NCBI GenBank assembly: GCA_017461565.1 | Contig: JAFTXQ010000014.1 | Span: 1 to 64,000 of the forward strand | DNA length: 64,000 nucleotides | Direction of reading: 5' to 3' | Source: Oscillospiraceae bacterium | GTDB taxonomy: Bacteria > Bacillota > Clostridia > Oscillospirales > Ruminococcaceae | Shown: positions 7,663 through 16,776 of the stretch, piece by piece | Position numbering within the stretch: the first letter of the stretch is position 1 | How the letters are laid out: the number at the start of each line of letters is the position of its first letter | Made by a program: the position numbers and the translations under genes | Notes under the pieces: generated by a model | The model's database searches: none | The model's input: only the letters and a program-made list of their open reading frames with translations | Told to the model about the DNA's origin: nothing

Positions 7663-8583
7663 TTATTTTAATGCTTCCAGTGCCTTTTCAAGGGTCTCGC
7701 AGTTCTCGATGTTCACAGCGTTTGCGCCCTTGAAGGTCTTCTTCACAAGGCCTGACAGCACCTTGTTGGGACCAAGCTCCACATAGGCCTCGATGCCTGC
7801 GTCGTTCATGGCGTTCATCTCGTCCACGAACTTCACGGGAGAGCAGATATGCGCCGCAAGGTAGGAGGGCATATCTGAGAAATCTTCAAGCTTTCTGCCG
7901 TAGAGGTTTGCATAGAAATCACAGCTGGGTGTGTTGAAAGTGAAGCCTGCAACGGCAGCCTTGAACTCCTCAGCTCCGCCTTCCATCAGCTTTGTGTGGA
8001 ACGCAGCGGACACAGCGAGCTTAACGCAGCGTGCCTTGAGGGCGGAGAGCTTCTCGATAGCCTCGTCGATAGCGGCAACTTCACCTGCGATGACGGTCTG
8101 CTCGGGGCTGTTGTAGTTTGCGGGGGCTGCAAAGCCGTTCACCTCGGAAAGCACCTTTTCGATGGTGGCGTTGTCGCTGCGCAGGATGGCAGCCATCGCA
8201 CCGCCTGTTGCCTCGGCAGCCTTTGCCATGGCCTCGCTTCTCAGCTTTATCGCCTTGTAGGAGTCCTCAAGGGACAGCACGCCGCTTGCGTACATCGCAG
8301 CGTACTCGCCGAGGGAGTGTCCCGCAACGGCACAGTTTTCGATGCCGTTCTCCCTCGCTGCTGTCAGCGCGATGAGGGAAGCGGTGAATATCGCAGGCTG
8401 TGAGAGCCTTGTCTGTGCAAGTTCCTCGGGAGTTGCTTCACTTATTTTCTTCATCAGGTCAAAGCCCATGATGTCCGAGCCGCACTCCAGTATCCGCTTC
8501 GTTGCGGAGTACTTTTCCGCAAGCTCCGCACCCATGCCGGGATATTGGCTGCCCTGTCCTGAAAATAAAAATACGGTTTTCAT
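7663..8583 (-). CDS. fabD: Malonyl-CoA:ACP transacylase
   Basis: 306 residues. Transfers malonyl from CoA to acyl carrier protein. Motifs: GQGSQYPGMG at 9-18, nucleophile Ser90 in AGHSLGEYAA, and SAAFHTKLM for the catalytic His. GGAGG sits upstream of the ATG. It is transcribed away from the rest of the fatty-acid operon and leads a minus-strand run with aroE and aroK, an unusual arrangement, since fabD is usually inside the fab operon. Confidence 0.96.
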   Translation of the reverse strand: MKTVFLFSGQGSQYPGMGAELAEKYSATKRILECGSDIMGFDLMKKISEATPEELAQTRLSQPAIFTASLIALTAARENGIENCAVAGHSLGEYAAMYASGVLSLEDSYKAIKLRSEAMAKAAEATGGAMAAILRSDNATIEKVLSEVNGFAAPANYNSPEQTVIAGEVAAIDEAIEKLSALKARCVKLAVSAAFHTKLMEGGAEEFKAAVAGFTFNTPSCDFYANLYGRKLEDFSDMPSYLAAHICSPVKFVDEMNAMNDAGIEAYVELGPNKVLSGLVKKTFKGANAVNIENCETLEKALEALK

Positions 8584-8881
8584 GTTGTTGTACCTCCAAA
8601 AAAAATTATAGGAAAAGCAAAAAAATTACTTTTTGTTGCTCGAAAATCGACTTTTTCATACTGTTAGTTTAAAAAACATTGCAAATATGTTGACAAAAAG
8701 ACGATAATAGGGTAAAATATAAAATGGTATGTTTGTGCAAGGCAGTACTATGTCCTGTTATCGGACCGTCGGTTCGCACTTAACGTATGATGTCTATACT
8801 TTGTTATATGACACTATCATATTATACATTATCATACAAATAAAATCAAGACAATAAAAATAAAATCAAGGAGAATTTTTG
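8584..8881. other. Divergent intergenic region and fabH leader
   Basis: About 300 bases between fabD and fabH, with no gene. It holds the fabH promoter (8690-8718) and a roughly 155-base transcribed leader. The leader contains a small hairpin region (GTCC-tgttatc-GGAC near 8752), a palindrome TATGA-cacta-TCATA, and a 13-base direct repeat AAATAAAATCAAG at 8838-8850 and 8858-8870, the second copy running into the fabH ribosome site. A weak TATAAT for fabD is at 8605-8610 on the minus strand. I do not recognise a FapR or FabT site. Confidence 0.55.
8690..8718 (+). promoter_or_regulatory. Sigma-A promoter for the fab operon
   Basis: TTGACA (8690-8695), 17-base spacer, TAAAAT (8713-8718). Close to consensus. 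Transcription would start near 8725, leaving a long leader before fabH. Confidence 0.8.
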
Positions 8882-9880
8882 ATGAGCGGAATAGAGATCC
8901 TCGGCACAGGCAGCTTTGTGCCTGATTTTATTGCCGATAACAACAAGTTTTCGGAGTTCCTGGACACCTCGGACGAGTGGATAACACCCCGCACGGGAAT
9001 AAAAGAGCGCCGTATAATGACGGACAAGCCAAACTACTACATGGGTGTTCAGGCGGCAAAAAAGGCAGTTGAGGACGCAAATATCGATCCTAAGGACATC
9101 GACCTTATTCTTCTGTCCACCTGCTCTCCTGATTTCTTCTATCCCTCCATGGCGTGCCTTGTACAGAAAGCTGTCGGTGCTGAGAATGCAGCGGCTATCG
9201 ATGTCAACAGCGCCTGCACAGGCTTCATCACAGCAATGGACATCGCACAGAAGTACCTTGCTACGGGTCATTATAAGACTATTCTTATTGTGGCTACCGA
9301 GAAGCTGTCCAATCACCTTGATTATACCGACCGTTCTATGTGCATACTTTTCGGCGATGCGGCGGGTGCGGCTGTTGTGAGGAAGTCCGACAAGCCCTTC
9401 TACTCCATGCTGGGTGCCTCGGGAGATGAGTTTGAGGCACTGTACTGCAAGGTGAACTACGATGCAAACTGTCCGTTCCACGGTGATGATATGCCGTTCT
9501 ACAACAACATCTTCGATACCGAGGCAAAGCAGAAGTACCTGCAGTCCGACGGACATGCTGTATATAAGTTTGCGGTAAACGCAATGACGAAAGCTGTGAA
9601 GAATGTTGCTGCGCAGGGTGGATATGATATCGGGGATATAGATCTCGTCGTACCGCATCAGGCAAACCTGCGCATCATCAAGAAGTCCACAGAGATGCTT
9701 GGCATCGACCCCGAAAAGGTATACACCAACATCCAGAGGCTTGGCAACGTATCCAGTGCGTGCATTCCCGTGGCTCTTGACGAGCTGAATAAGCAGGGCA
9801 GACTGCACAGCGGCATGAAGATATGCTTTGTGGGCTTCGGTGCGGGACTCACCTACGGCGCGATAATAATGGAAATATAA
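8882..9880 (+). CDS. fabH: 3-oxoacyl-ACP synthase III
   Basis: 332 residues. Condenses acetyl-CoA (or branched starters) with malonyl-ACP to begin fatty-acid synthesis. Catalytic Cys112 in VNSACTGF, His in VPHQANLRI, and Asn in RLGNVSSACIP complete the triad. The ATG at 8882 follows GGAG by eight bases; a TTG directly before it is not needed. First gene of the plus-strand fatty-acid operon, followed by fabG after 33 bases. Confidence 0.96.
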   Translation: MSGIEILGTGSFVPDFIADNNKFSEFLDTSDEWITPRTGIKERRIMTDKPNYYMGVQAAKKAVEDANIDPKDIDLILLSTCSPDFFYPSMACLVQKAVGAENAAAIDVNSACTGFITAMDIAQKYLATGHYKTILIVATEKLSNHLDYTDRSMCILFGDAAGAAVVRKSDKPFYSMLGASGDEFEALYCKVNYDANCPFHGDDMPFYNNIFDTEAKQKYLQSDGHAVYKFAVNAMTKAVKNVAAQGGYDIGDIDLVVPHQANLRIIKKSTEMLGIDPEKVYTNIQRLGNVSSACIPVALDELNKQGRLHSGMKICFVGFGAGLTYGAIIMEI

Positions 9881-9913
9881 GTTTTATATACGACAACGAA
9901 AGGAATACACATT

Positions 9914-10657
9914 ATGGCAAAAACAGCAATAATCACAGGCTCCAGCCGGGGAATCGGCGCTGCTATCGCAAAGCGTCTTGCAAAGGATGGCTGCGACATC
10001 GTTATCAACGACGTTTCGCAGGAGGTGCTGGACACAGCGGGCGCAGAGGTTGCAGAGGCCTGTCGTGCTTACGGCGTAAGGGCAGAGTGCTATGCTGCGG
10101 ACGTTTCGGACTATGCACAGTGCGAGGCTATGGTGAAGTGGGTAAAGGAGCAGTTCGGCTCTGTTGATATCCTCATCAACAACGCAGGCATCACCCGTGA
10201 CGGTCTGATGGTGCGCATGGACGAGGAAATTTACGACATGGTCATCCGCATCAACCAGAAGTCCGTGTTCAACATGACAAAGCTGTGCGGTGCTGTTATG
10301 ATGCGCCAGAAGAGTGGCAGGATAGTAAACCTCGCCTCCGTTGCGGGACTTTACGGAAACCCCGGTCAGATAAACTATTCTGCTTCAAAGGGTGCAGTCA
10401 TCGCCATGACAAAGACCACCGCCAAGGAGCTTGGCAGCCGTGGTATCACCTGCAACGCAGTTGCGCCCGGCTTCATCCAGACTCCCATGACGGATAAGCT
10501 CACGGACGAGCAGAAGGCAGCCATGCTGCAGATGATCGCCATGAAGCGTTACGGTCAGCCCGAGGAGGTCGCTGGCGTCGTATCCTTCCTTTGCAGCGAC
10601 GACGCATCCTATGTGACGGGACAGGTAGTGGAGATCAGTGGCGGACTCAGCATGTGA
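9914..10657 (+). CDS. fabG: 3-oxoacyl-ACP reductase
   Basis: 247 residues, short-chain dehydrogenase. Reduces 3-oxoacyl-ACP with NADPH. Cofactor loop TGSSRGIG at 9-16, NNAG at 89-92, and catalytic Ser142, Tyr155 and Lys159 (YSASK) are all present. The stop is followed directly by a 101-base palindrome and another repeat that separate it from fabF. Confidence 0.95.
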   Translation: MAKTAIITGSSRGIGAAIAKRLAKDGCDIVINDVSQEVLDTAGAEVAEACRAYGVRAECYAADVSDYAQCEAMVKWVKEQFGSVDILINNAGITRDGLMVRMDEEIYDMVIRINQKSVFNMTKLCGAVMMRQKSGRIVNLASVAGLYGNPGQINYSASKGAVIAMTKTTAKELGSRGITCNAVAPGFIQTPMTDKLTDEQKAAMLQMIAMKRYGQPEEVAGVVSFLCSDDASYVTGQVVEISGGLSM

Positions 10658-10758
10658 CGATGGAGATAAGCACGCATCTTCTTCGTTACGCATACCTCGG
10701 CGTACACAAAGTACGCTGTCGGTATGCGTGCCTCGAATCTGCGCACTTCTCCCCATCG
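10658..10758. repeat. 101-bp imperfect palindrome between fabG and fabF
   Basis: The segment begins with CGATGGAGATAAG directly after the fabG stop and ends with CTTCTCCCCATCG. It folds symmetrically around an ACAAA loop at 10706-10710. The inner stem ACGCATACC...GCGTAC / GTACGC...GGTATGCGT is strong, and the arms mismatch at only some positions. This looks like a small non-coding palindromic insertion inside the operon. It could reduce or process the transcript between fabG and fabF. Confidence 0.75.
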
Positions 10759-10800
10759 TCGGGAGCGCGGATCATATAGCGGCGATATACACGCACCTCG

Positions 10801-10823
10801 TAGGGACACGGCTTGCCGTGTCC
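10801..10823 (+). repeat. GGACACGGC palindromic repeat, copy 1
   Basis: TAGGGACACGG followed by CTTGCCGTGTCC: a 9-base perfect inverted repeat around TT. The same element with its (G)TAGG extension recurs in two inverted pairs near 44.2 and 47.9 kb. Confidence 0.85.
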
Positions 10824-10914
10824 GAGAATTACACAAAACGGCAATATTTACCTATATAAATTCAAAGAGACATCAGAACAGAACAATCTACAGATATCGG
10901 AGGATCTTCATCAG

Positions 10915-12156
10915 ATGGAAAGACGAGTAGTAATCACAGGCCTCGGCGCAGTTACGCCCTGCGGCAACACGGTGGAAGAGCTTTGGAACAACCTCATCGC
11001 AGGCAAACACGGCTTTGAGCTTGCTCCCTGGTTCGGCGAGCAGGACCCCGAGAGTCTCGGTATCGTTGCTAAGGTAAAAAACTTTGATGCGTCAGAGTAT
11101 TTCGACAAGAAAGAGCTGCGCAGAAACGATGTTATCGTACAGTACGCAGTTTATGCGGCTATGAACGCCCTCAAGGATGCGGGAACAGATTTCAAGGATC
11201 TTGATCCTTTCAGGGTGGGCACCGTTATCGGCAGCGGCATCGGCGGCATCTGCACCACCGAGGAGGAGCTGCTTACTTATCACAACAAGGGCAACCGCAA
11301 GGTTTCCGTATTCACCATCACAAAGATGATCGGCAACATGGCTTCGGGTATCGTTGCGATACGCACAGGCTTCAAGGGCAGCAACTTCTGCGTAACCACA
11401 GCCTGCGCCAGCGGTACACAGGCTATAGGCGAGGCTTTCCGCTCCATCAAGCACGGCTATCTTGACGCTGCCGTTGCGGGCGGTACAGAGCACAGCGATA
11501 TCGGCTTCTGCTATGCTGCTTTCAACAATATGCACGCTGTAACACGTTCTCAGGATGTGGACAGGGCTTCCATCCCCTTTGACGCGGAGAGAAGCGGCTT
11601 CGTACTTGGCGACGGCTGCGGCATCCTCGTTCTGGAGGAGTACGAGCACGCTAAGGCGAGGGGTGCGAAGATCTACGCAGAGATCTGCGGCTACGGCTCC
11701 ACCTGCGACGCCCACCACGAGACCAGCCCCGATCCCGACGGCATCGGCGGTGCAAAGGCAATGCAGTTCGCTTATGAGGAAGCAGGCATGAAGCCCGAGG
11801 ACATCAACTACATCAACGCCCACGGCACATCCACCCACATGAACGATGTGACCGAAACAAAGGCGATAAAGCTTGCATTCGGCGATCACGCAAAGAACAT
11901 CGCCGTAAACTCCACCAAGTCCATGACAGGACACCTCCTCGGCGCCGCAGGCGGTGTTGAGGCAGTGGTAACTGCACTTTCGATAAAGAACAGCAAGGTA
12001 CACATGACAAAGGGATACAAGGTCGCTGATCCTGAATGTGACCTTGACTATGTAACAGAAGGTGCACGTGATATCAAGATCACAGGCGCACTCAGCAATT
12101 CTCTCGGCTTTGGCGGACACAACGGCTGTATCTGCATGAAGCCCGTTAACGACTGA
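10915..12156 (+). CDS. fabF: 3-oxoacyl-ACP synthase II
   Basis: 413 residues. Elongating condensing enzyme. Nucleophile Cys164 in TTACASGTQ, and the two His in NAHGTSTHMND and SMTGHLLGAAGG. The ATG at 10915 has CGGAGG eleven bases upstream; the frame is open 34 codons further into the repeat region but that part has no family similarity. The 257-base gap before it, filled with palindromes, makes it the most separated gene of the operon. Confidence 0.96.
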   Translation: MERRVVITGLGAVTPCGNTVEELWNNLIAGKHGFELAPWFGEQDPESLGIVAKVKNFDASEYFDKKELRRNDVIVQYAVYAAMNALKDAGTDFKDLDPFRVGTVIGSGIGGICTTEEELLTYHNKGNRKVSVFTITKMIGNMASGIVAIRTGFKGSNFCVTTACASGTQAIGEAFRSIKHGYLDAAVAGGTEHSDIGFCYAAFNNMHAVTRSQDVDRASIPFDAERSGFVLGDGCGILVLEEYEHAKARGAKIYAEICGYGSTCDAHHETSPDPDGIGGAKAMQFAYEEAGMKPEDINYINAHGTSTHMNDVTETKAIKLAFGDHAKNIAVNSTKSMTGHLLGAAGGVEAVVTALSIKNSKVHMTKGYKVADPECDLDYVTEGARDIKITGALSNSLGFGGHNGCICMKPVND

Positions 12157-12174
12157 TTGAAAGGAATGACGGAC

Positions 12175-12654
12175 ATGAGCATGAAAGAAAAAGAAACAGT
12201 TATCACCGATACAGTGGAGTGCGTAGAGGCACTCGCTAAGATCGTAAAGGAGAACGACCTCGGCAGACTTCAGATAAGCACTGACGAGCTGAAGATCGTC
12301 ATCGAGGGCAAGAAGTGTCCTCCTCCCATGCCTGTAATGCCAGCTATGGGTGCTCCCATGGCTGCTGCGGCTCCCGCTGTTGCTGCTGCACCTGTCGCAG
12401 AGGCTGCTGTGGTTGAAAGTGGCAATATCGTTACCTCTCCCATCGTGGGAACATTCTATGCGGCTCCCTCGCCCGACAAGGCTCCTTTTGTTAAGGTGGG
12501 CGACACAGTTAACGCAGGAGATGTTGTGTGCATAATCGAGAGCATGAAGCTGATGAACGAGATCAACTGCGAGTTCAGCGGCAGAGTGGCTGAGATATAT
12601 GTGAACAACGGCGAGCCCGTTGAGTACGGACAGAAGATAATGCGCATCGAATAA
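12175..12654 (+). CDS. accB: Biotin carboxyl carrier protein of acetyl-CoA carboxylase
   Basis: 159 residues. The C-terminal biotinyl domain carries ESMKLMNE, with the biotinylated Lys125 placed 35 residues from the end as is normal. An Ala/Pro-rich hinge ([12 protein letters not shown]) precedes it. I chose the ATG at 12175 because AGGA lies nine bases upstream; in-frame ATG 12166 and TTG 12157 are too close to it. Confidence 0.95.
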   Translation: MSMKEKETVITDTVECVEALAKIVKENDLGRLQISTDELKIVIEGKKCPPPMPVMPAMGAPMAAAAPAVAAAPVAEAAVVESGNIVTSPIVGTFYAAPSPDKAPFVKVGDTVNAGDVVCIIESMKLMNEINCEFSGRVAEIYVNNGEPVEYGQKIMRIE

Positions 12655-12664
12655 AGGAGTAGCT

Positions 12665-13108
12665 ATGACTTTAGATCTTGAACAGATAAAAGAGATAATT
12701 CCCCACCGTGATCCGTTTCTGCTTATCGATGAGGTTACAGAGATGGAACCCGGCGTCAGTGTTACGGCGAAGAAGTACCTGAAGCCCGATGAGTACTGGT
12801 TCAAGGGTCACTTCCCCGGTCAGCCGGTTCAGCCGGGAGTGCTGATGATAGAGATGCTGGCACAGGCAGGCGCAGTATGCGCCCTCGTTCTCCCTGAGAA
12901 CAAGGGAAAGATCGCATTTTTCGCTGGTATAGATAAGGCACGCTTCCGTGGCACTGTAAAGCCCGGAGATACACTTGAGCTTCATGTGGACATGACAGGT
13001 AAAAAGGGTCCCATCGGCTTTGGCAAAGCAGTCGCTTCGGTAAACGGAAAGAAAGTTGTTACCGCTGAGATCTCCTTTGCGGTGGCTGATCCTGCCCCCG
13101 AGGCTTAA
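12665..13108 (+). CDS. fabZ: 3-hydroxyacyl-ACP dehydratase
   Basis: 147 residues, single hot-dog fold. Removes water from 3-hydroxyacyl-ACP. Catalytic His49 in FKGHFPGQPVQPGV and Glu63 in MIEMLAQAG are present. GGAG is located seven bases ahead of the ATG. Lies ten bases after accB, between two carboxylase genes, as in other Clostridia. Confidence 0.96.
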   Translation: MTLDLEQIKEIIPHRDPFLLIDEVTEMEPGVSVTAKKYLKPDEYWFKGHFPGQPVQPGVLMIEMLAQAGAVCALVLPENKGKIAFFAGIDKARFRGTVKPGDTLELHVDMTGKKGPIGFGKAVASVNGKKVVTAEISFAVADPAPEA

Positions 13109-13146
13109 GCCTGCTTCACTTAATTTATTGGAGTTGACAGAACAGA

Positions 13147-14496
13147 ATGTTTAACAAGATACTTATTGCCAACCGAGGCGAGATCGCTATAAGAATAATG
13201 CGTGCCTGCCGTGAGCTTGGTATAAAGACCGTGGCGGTGTATTCCACAGCCGACCGCTCCGCTCTCCATGCGCAGATCGCAGACGAGGCTGTCTGCATCG
13301 GCCCTGCCGCAACAAAGGACAGCTACCTTAACACCAAGGCACTCCTTGCGGCGTGCGAGCTGACCCATGCCGAGGCGATACACCCGGGCTTCGGCTTCCT
13401 TTCCGAGAACGCAAACTTTGCACGTCTGTGCGAAAAGTGCGGAATAAAGTTCATCGGCCCCTCTCCCGAGGTAATGGACGCGATGGGCGACAAGGCAAAC
13501 GCGAAAAAGACCATGGTCTCCGCGGGCGTTCCCGTGGTTCCCGGCTCCGACGGAGTGGTCACAGACATAAACGAGGCAAAGAAGATCTGCGCTGAGATAG
13601 GCTATCCCGTGATGGTAAAGGCATCCGCGGGCGGCGGCGGACGAGGCATCCGCCTTGTGGAGCGCGAGGAGGATCTCGAGGCGCAGTACACTGCCGCACA
13701 GCAGGAGGCACTGCAGTTCTTCGGCAATGACGAGGTGTACATCGAGAAGTTCATCGTGAACCCCCGCCATGTGGAGATACAGCTCCTTGCGGATGAGCAC
13801 GGCAACGTCGTTCACCTCGGCGAGCGTGAGTGCTCCCTGCAGAGAAAGAACCAGAAGGTGCTGGAGGAGAGCCCCAGCCCCATCATGACTCCCGATCTGC
13901 GCGAGCGCATGGGAAGTGCCGCTGTTGCCGCCGCAAAGGTGAGCGGCTATCAGAACGCAGGAACGATAGAGTTCCTTGTGGACAGCGACCGCAACTTCTA
14001 CTTCATGGAGATGAACACAAGAATACAGGTAGAGCACCCCGTGACCGAGCTTGTTACGGGCATCGACCTTGTAAAGGCGCAGATACGCATCGCCGCAGGC
14101 GAGAAGCTGTGGTTCACACAGGATGACGTGAAGCTTTCGGGCCACGCTATCGAGTGCCGCATCAATGCGGAGGATCCCCGCCACAACTTCCGTCCCTGCC
14201 CCGGCAAGATAAAGTCCCTGCACGTTCCCGGCGGCTTCGGCGTGAGGATAGACAGCGCAGTCTACGCAGGATACGAGATAACTCCCTATTACGACAGTAT
14301 GATAGGCAAGATGCTGGTCACCGCCCCCACAAGAGAGGAAGCGATCATGAAGATGCGTGTTGCCCTGTCCGAGTTCATCATTGAGGGCGTTGACACCAAT
14401 ATCGATTTCCAGCTTTGCCTGCTTAAGGATGAGGATTTTGAGAAGGGTAACTTTGATATCGGATTCCTTAACAGAAAAAATGTGATGGGAGAGTGA
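13147..14496 (+). CDS. accC: Biotin carboxylase subunit of acetyl-CoA carboxylase
   Basis: 449 residues, normal length. ATP-dependent carboxylation of the AccB biotin. ATP-grasp features: [12 protein letters not shown] glycine loop, EKF(I)[20 protein letters not shown], and the [14 protein letters not shown] active-site segment. The N-terminus ([14 protein letters not shown]) is classical. Confidence 0.97.
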   Translation: MFNKILIANRGEIAIRIMRACRELGIKTVAVYSTADRSALHAQIADEAVCIGPAATKDSYLNTKALLAACELTHAEAIHPGFGFLSENANFARLCEKCGIKFIGPSPEVMDAMGDKANAKKTMVSAGVPVVPGSDGVVTDINEAKKICAEIGYPVMVKASAGGGGRGIRLVEREEDLEAQYTAAQQEALQFFGNDEVYIEKFIVNPRHVEIQLLADEHGNVVHLGERECSLQRKNQKVLEESPSPIMTPDLRERMGSAAVAAAKVSGYQNAGTIEFLVDSDRNFYFMEMNTRIQVEHPVTELVTGIDLVKAQIRIAAGEKLWFTQDDVKLSGHAIECRINAEDPRHNFRPCPGKIKSLHVPGGFGVRIDSAVYAGYEITPYYDSMIGKMLVTAPTREEAIMKMRVALSEFIIEGVDTNIDFQLCLLKDEDFEKGNFDIGFLNRKNVMGE

Positions 14497-14502
14497 GTCT
14501 GA

Positions 14503-15390
14503 ATGGCACTTGAAGATCTGTTTAAAGTAGTAAAGGAGCGTTTCGGTGCCGAGCAGCAGGTTCAGCCTGTCACCGATGAAAAAGAGGTGGAGATCCCCCA
14601 GGATCTGCTGTTCAAATGTCCACGCTGCTCCAATGTGATATATAATGAAGAGTTCATCGGTGCGCTCAAGGTCTGCCCCAAGTGCGGTTACCACGCACGC
14701 CTTACATGGAAGGAACGCCTTGACCTCACTGTGGACAAGGGCAGCTTCAGAGAGTTTGACGAGGGTATGCACTCTCTCAACCCCATCGGCTTCCCTAAGT
14801 ATGAGGATAAGATCGATAAGCTCTCCGAGCAGGTAGGAATGAACGATGCTATAAAGACGGGCGAGTGTACCATCCGTGGTTACCGCTGCGTTATCGGTAT
14901 CATGGACAGTCACTTTATGATGGCAAGCATGGGAAGCGTGGTGGGCGAGAAGATCGCACGTGCTTTCGAGTATGCCACAGAAAAGAAGCTCCCTGTTGTC
15001 ATGTTCACCGCCTCTGGCGGCGCAAGAATGCAGGAGGGCATCATCTCCCTCATGCAGATGGCTAAGACCAGCGGCGCAGTGAAGCTCCACAGCGATGCGG
15101 GCGGACTTTACATCACCGTAATGACCGACCCCACCACGGGCGGCGTCACAGCCTCCTTTGCAAGCCTCGGCGATGTTATCCTTGCCGAGCCCAAGGTGCT
15201 TATCGGCTTTGCGGGAAGACGTGTTATTCAGGATACTATCCGTCAGCGTCTGCCCGATGATTTCCAGTCGGCGGAGTTCCTGCAGGAGTGCGGCTTCGTT
15301 GATATGATAGTTGAGCGAGGAATGATGCGCAAGAGGATATCCAATATCCTTAAGATCCACGGTTTTCCGAAGGAGGGCACAGGCAGATGA
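14503..15390 (+). CDS. accD: Acetyl-CoA carboxylase carboxyltransferase, beta subunit
   Basis: 295 residues. N-terminal four-Cys zinc ribbon CPRC...CPKCGY at about residues 33-55, then the crotonase-like core with TASGGARMQEG and DPTTGGV. Works with AccA to move the carboxyl group from biotin to acetyl-CoA. Begins six bases after accC and overlaps accA by four bases. Confidence 0.96.
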   Translation: MALEDLFKVVKERFGAEQQVQPVTDEKEVEIPQDLLFKCPRCSNVIYNEEFIGALKVCPKCGYHARLTWKERLDLTVDKGSFREFDEGMHSLNPIGFPKYEDKIDKLSEQVGMNDAIKTGECTIRGYRCVIGIMDSHFMMASMGSVVGEKIARAFEYATEKKLPVVMFTASGGARMQEGIISLMQMAKTSGAVKLHSDAGGLYITVMTDPTTGGVTASFASLGDVILAEPKVLIGFAGRRVIQDTIRQRLPDDFQSAEFLQECGFVDMIVERGMMRKRISNILKIHGFPKEGTGR

Positions 15391-16190
15391 GTAAGCTTAC
15401 AGCCTGCGAAAGGCTTGAAATAATCCGCCATAAGGACCGTCCCACGGTGAATGACTACATCCCTGCGATGTTCACCCGCTTTATGGAGTTCCACGGCGAC
15501 CGCCTTTACGGCGACGATGCGGCTATAATCGGCGGTATCGGATACCTCAGCGAGACTCCCGTGACTGTTATCGCACAGGTAAAGGGCAGGAACCTCGATG
15601 AGAACAAGAAGTCCAACTTCTCCATGCCCCATCCCGAGGGCTACCGCAAGGCACTGCGACTTGCAAAGCAGGCGGAGAAGTTCCACAGACCCGTTATCTG
15701 TCTTGTTGATACCCCCGGCGCTTTCTGCGGAATTGAGGCGGAAAAGCGGGGACAGGGCGAGGCTATCGCAAAGAACCTTGCCGAGTTCATGACCCTCAGG
15801 ACCCCCGTCATCTCGGTGGTGCTGGGCGAGGGCGGAAGCGGCGGCGCACTTGCGCTTGCAGTCTGCGACGAGCTTGCGATGCTTGAAAACGCACTGTATT
15901 CCGTTATTTCTCCCCGTGGTGCGGCGTCCATCCTGTGGAAGGACGGAACAAGAGAGAAAGAGGCCTGCGAGGTACTTAAGATCACTGCAGAGAACCTGTC
16001 AGATTTCGGCGTGTGCGACAAGATAATTCCCGAGCCCGAGGGCGGAGCACATCTCAGCAAGGAGATCATGGCGGACAATATTTACGAATATCTTGTGGAC
16101 GCAGTCTACCGCTTGAATAAAATGGATATCGATACACTTTTACAGCAGCGTTATCACAAATTTAGAAAAATTGGTATGTTTGCCGAATAA
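15387..16190 (+). CDS. accA: Acetyl-CoA carboxylase carboxyltransferase, alpha subunit
   Basis: 267 residues, the shorter Gram-positive form. Motifs FMEFHGDRLYGDDAAIIGG, VDTPGAFCGIEAEKRGQGEAIA and GEGGSGGALAL identify the family. ATGA overlap with accD ensures equal synthesis. Last gene before the separately promoted acpP. Confidence 0.96.
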   Translation: MSKLTACERLEIIRHKDRPTVNDYIPAMFTRFMEFHGDRLYGDDAAIIGGIGYLSETPVTVIAQVKGRNLDENKKSNFSMPHPEGYRKALRLAKQAEKFHRPVICLVDTPGAFCGIEAEKRGQGEAIAKNLAEFMTLRTPVISVVLGEGGSGGALALAVCDELAMLENALYSVISPRGAASILWKDGTREKEACEVLKITAENLSDFGVCDKIIPEPEGGAHLSKEIMADNIYEYLVDAVYRLNKMDIDTLLQQRYHKFRKIGMFAE

Positions 16191-16229
16191 GTTTGTGAAA
16201 AATAACTTGAAAAAAAAGTGTTTTTGATA

Positions 16230-16258
16230 TTGATTATTTCCGATTAATGCTTTATAAT
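16230..16258 (+). promoter_or_regulatory. Sigma-A promoter for acpP
   Basis: TTGATT (16230-16235), 17-base spacer, TATAAT (16253-16258). It gives acpP its own start site inside the operon, in line with the high demand for carrier protein. Confidence 0.75.
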
Positions 16259-16311
16259 ATTACATGAAGTGCCACTGGTAATTGTGGCAAATAATTTGGA
16301 GGTTATTGACC

Positions 16312-16539
16312 ATGATATTTGAAAAAGTAAAGAAGCTTATCGCAGAGCAGCTCGATGTTGAAGAGGATGTTATAACAGAGGCATCTTCCATCACCGATGA
16401 TCTCGGTGCAGATTCTCTCGACGTAGTTGACCTCGTTATGGGTATCGAGGATGAGTTCGATGTAGAGATCCCCGAGGATCAGGTTGAGAACATCAAGACA
16501 GTCGGCGATATCGTTAAGTATATCGAAGACAACCAGTAA
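16312..16539 (+). CDS. acpP: Acyl carrier protein
   Basis: 75 residues, acidic. The 4'-phosphopantetheine site is Ser35 in [13 protein letters not shown]. The ATG at 16312 has TTTGGAGG nine bases upstream. Carries the growing acyl chain for FabH/F/G/Z. Its own promoter and terminator flank it. Confidence 0.96.
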   Translation: MIFEKVKKLIAEQLDVEEDVITEASSITDDLGADSLDVVDLVMGIEDEFDVEIPEDQVENIKTVGDIVKYIEDNQ

Positions 16540-16550
16540 TATCAATGATG

Positions 16551-16580
16551 AAAGCGTCCGTCAAAACGGGCGCTTTTGTT
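16551..16580 (+). terminator. Terminator after acpP
   Basis: AAAGCGTCCG-tcaaaa-CGGGCGCTTT followed by TGTTTATT, eleven bases past the acpP stop. Confidence 0.75.
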
Positions 16581-16713
16581 TATTATGACGATTTTGTTTC
16601 AAAAATGCCCAAAAGAGGGCATGCTGTGAATGATTTATGGGTGGCGTATTGTGAAAATTGCTGAAATCGTATCGGCGTTTTGTATAAAACGACATGAATT
16701 GTCGTTATTTTCC

Positions 16714-16742
16714 TTGTAATAAGCATAAATTTGTGATAAAAT
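16714..16742 (+). promoter_or_regulatory. Promoter for the EAL gene
   Basis: TTGTAA (16714-16719), 17-base spacer, TAAAAT (16737-16742), about 30 bases before the start codon. Confidence 0.6.
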
Positions 16743-16776
16743 ATAATTATAAATTTAGTATGAGGAAGTGTGGCAG

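Noticed and set aside
8719..8881. Riboswitch in the fabH leader
   Set aside because: Some small stems and repeats are present but none matches a riboswitch class I know, so only the leader itself is reported.
10813..10914. N-terminal extension of FabF
   Set aside because: The upstream 34 codons run through repeat DNA and have no family similarity; CGGAGG marks the ATG at 10915.
11092..12804. 570-codon minus-strand frame across fabF/accB
   Set aside because: Antisense to well-identified genes; long mirror frames arise from codon bias here.
13120..15360. 746-codon minus-strand frame across accC/accD
   Set aside because: Antisense to accC and accD, His/Leu/Cys-rich composition, no family features.
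16768..16776. GTG start for the EAL protein
   Set aside because: The ATG three codons later has a better-spaced AGGA site.
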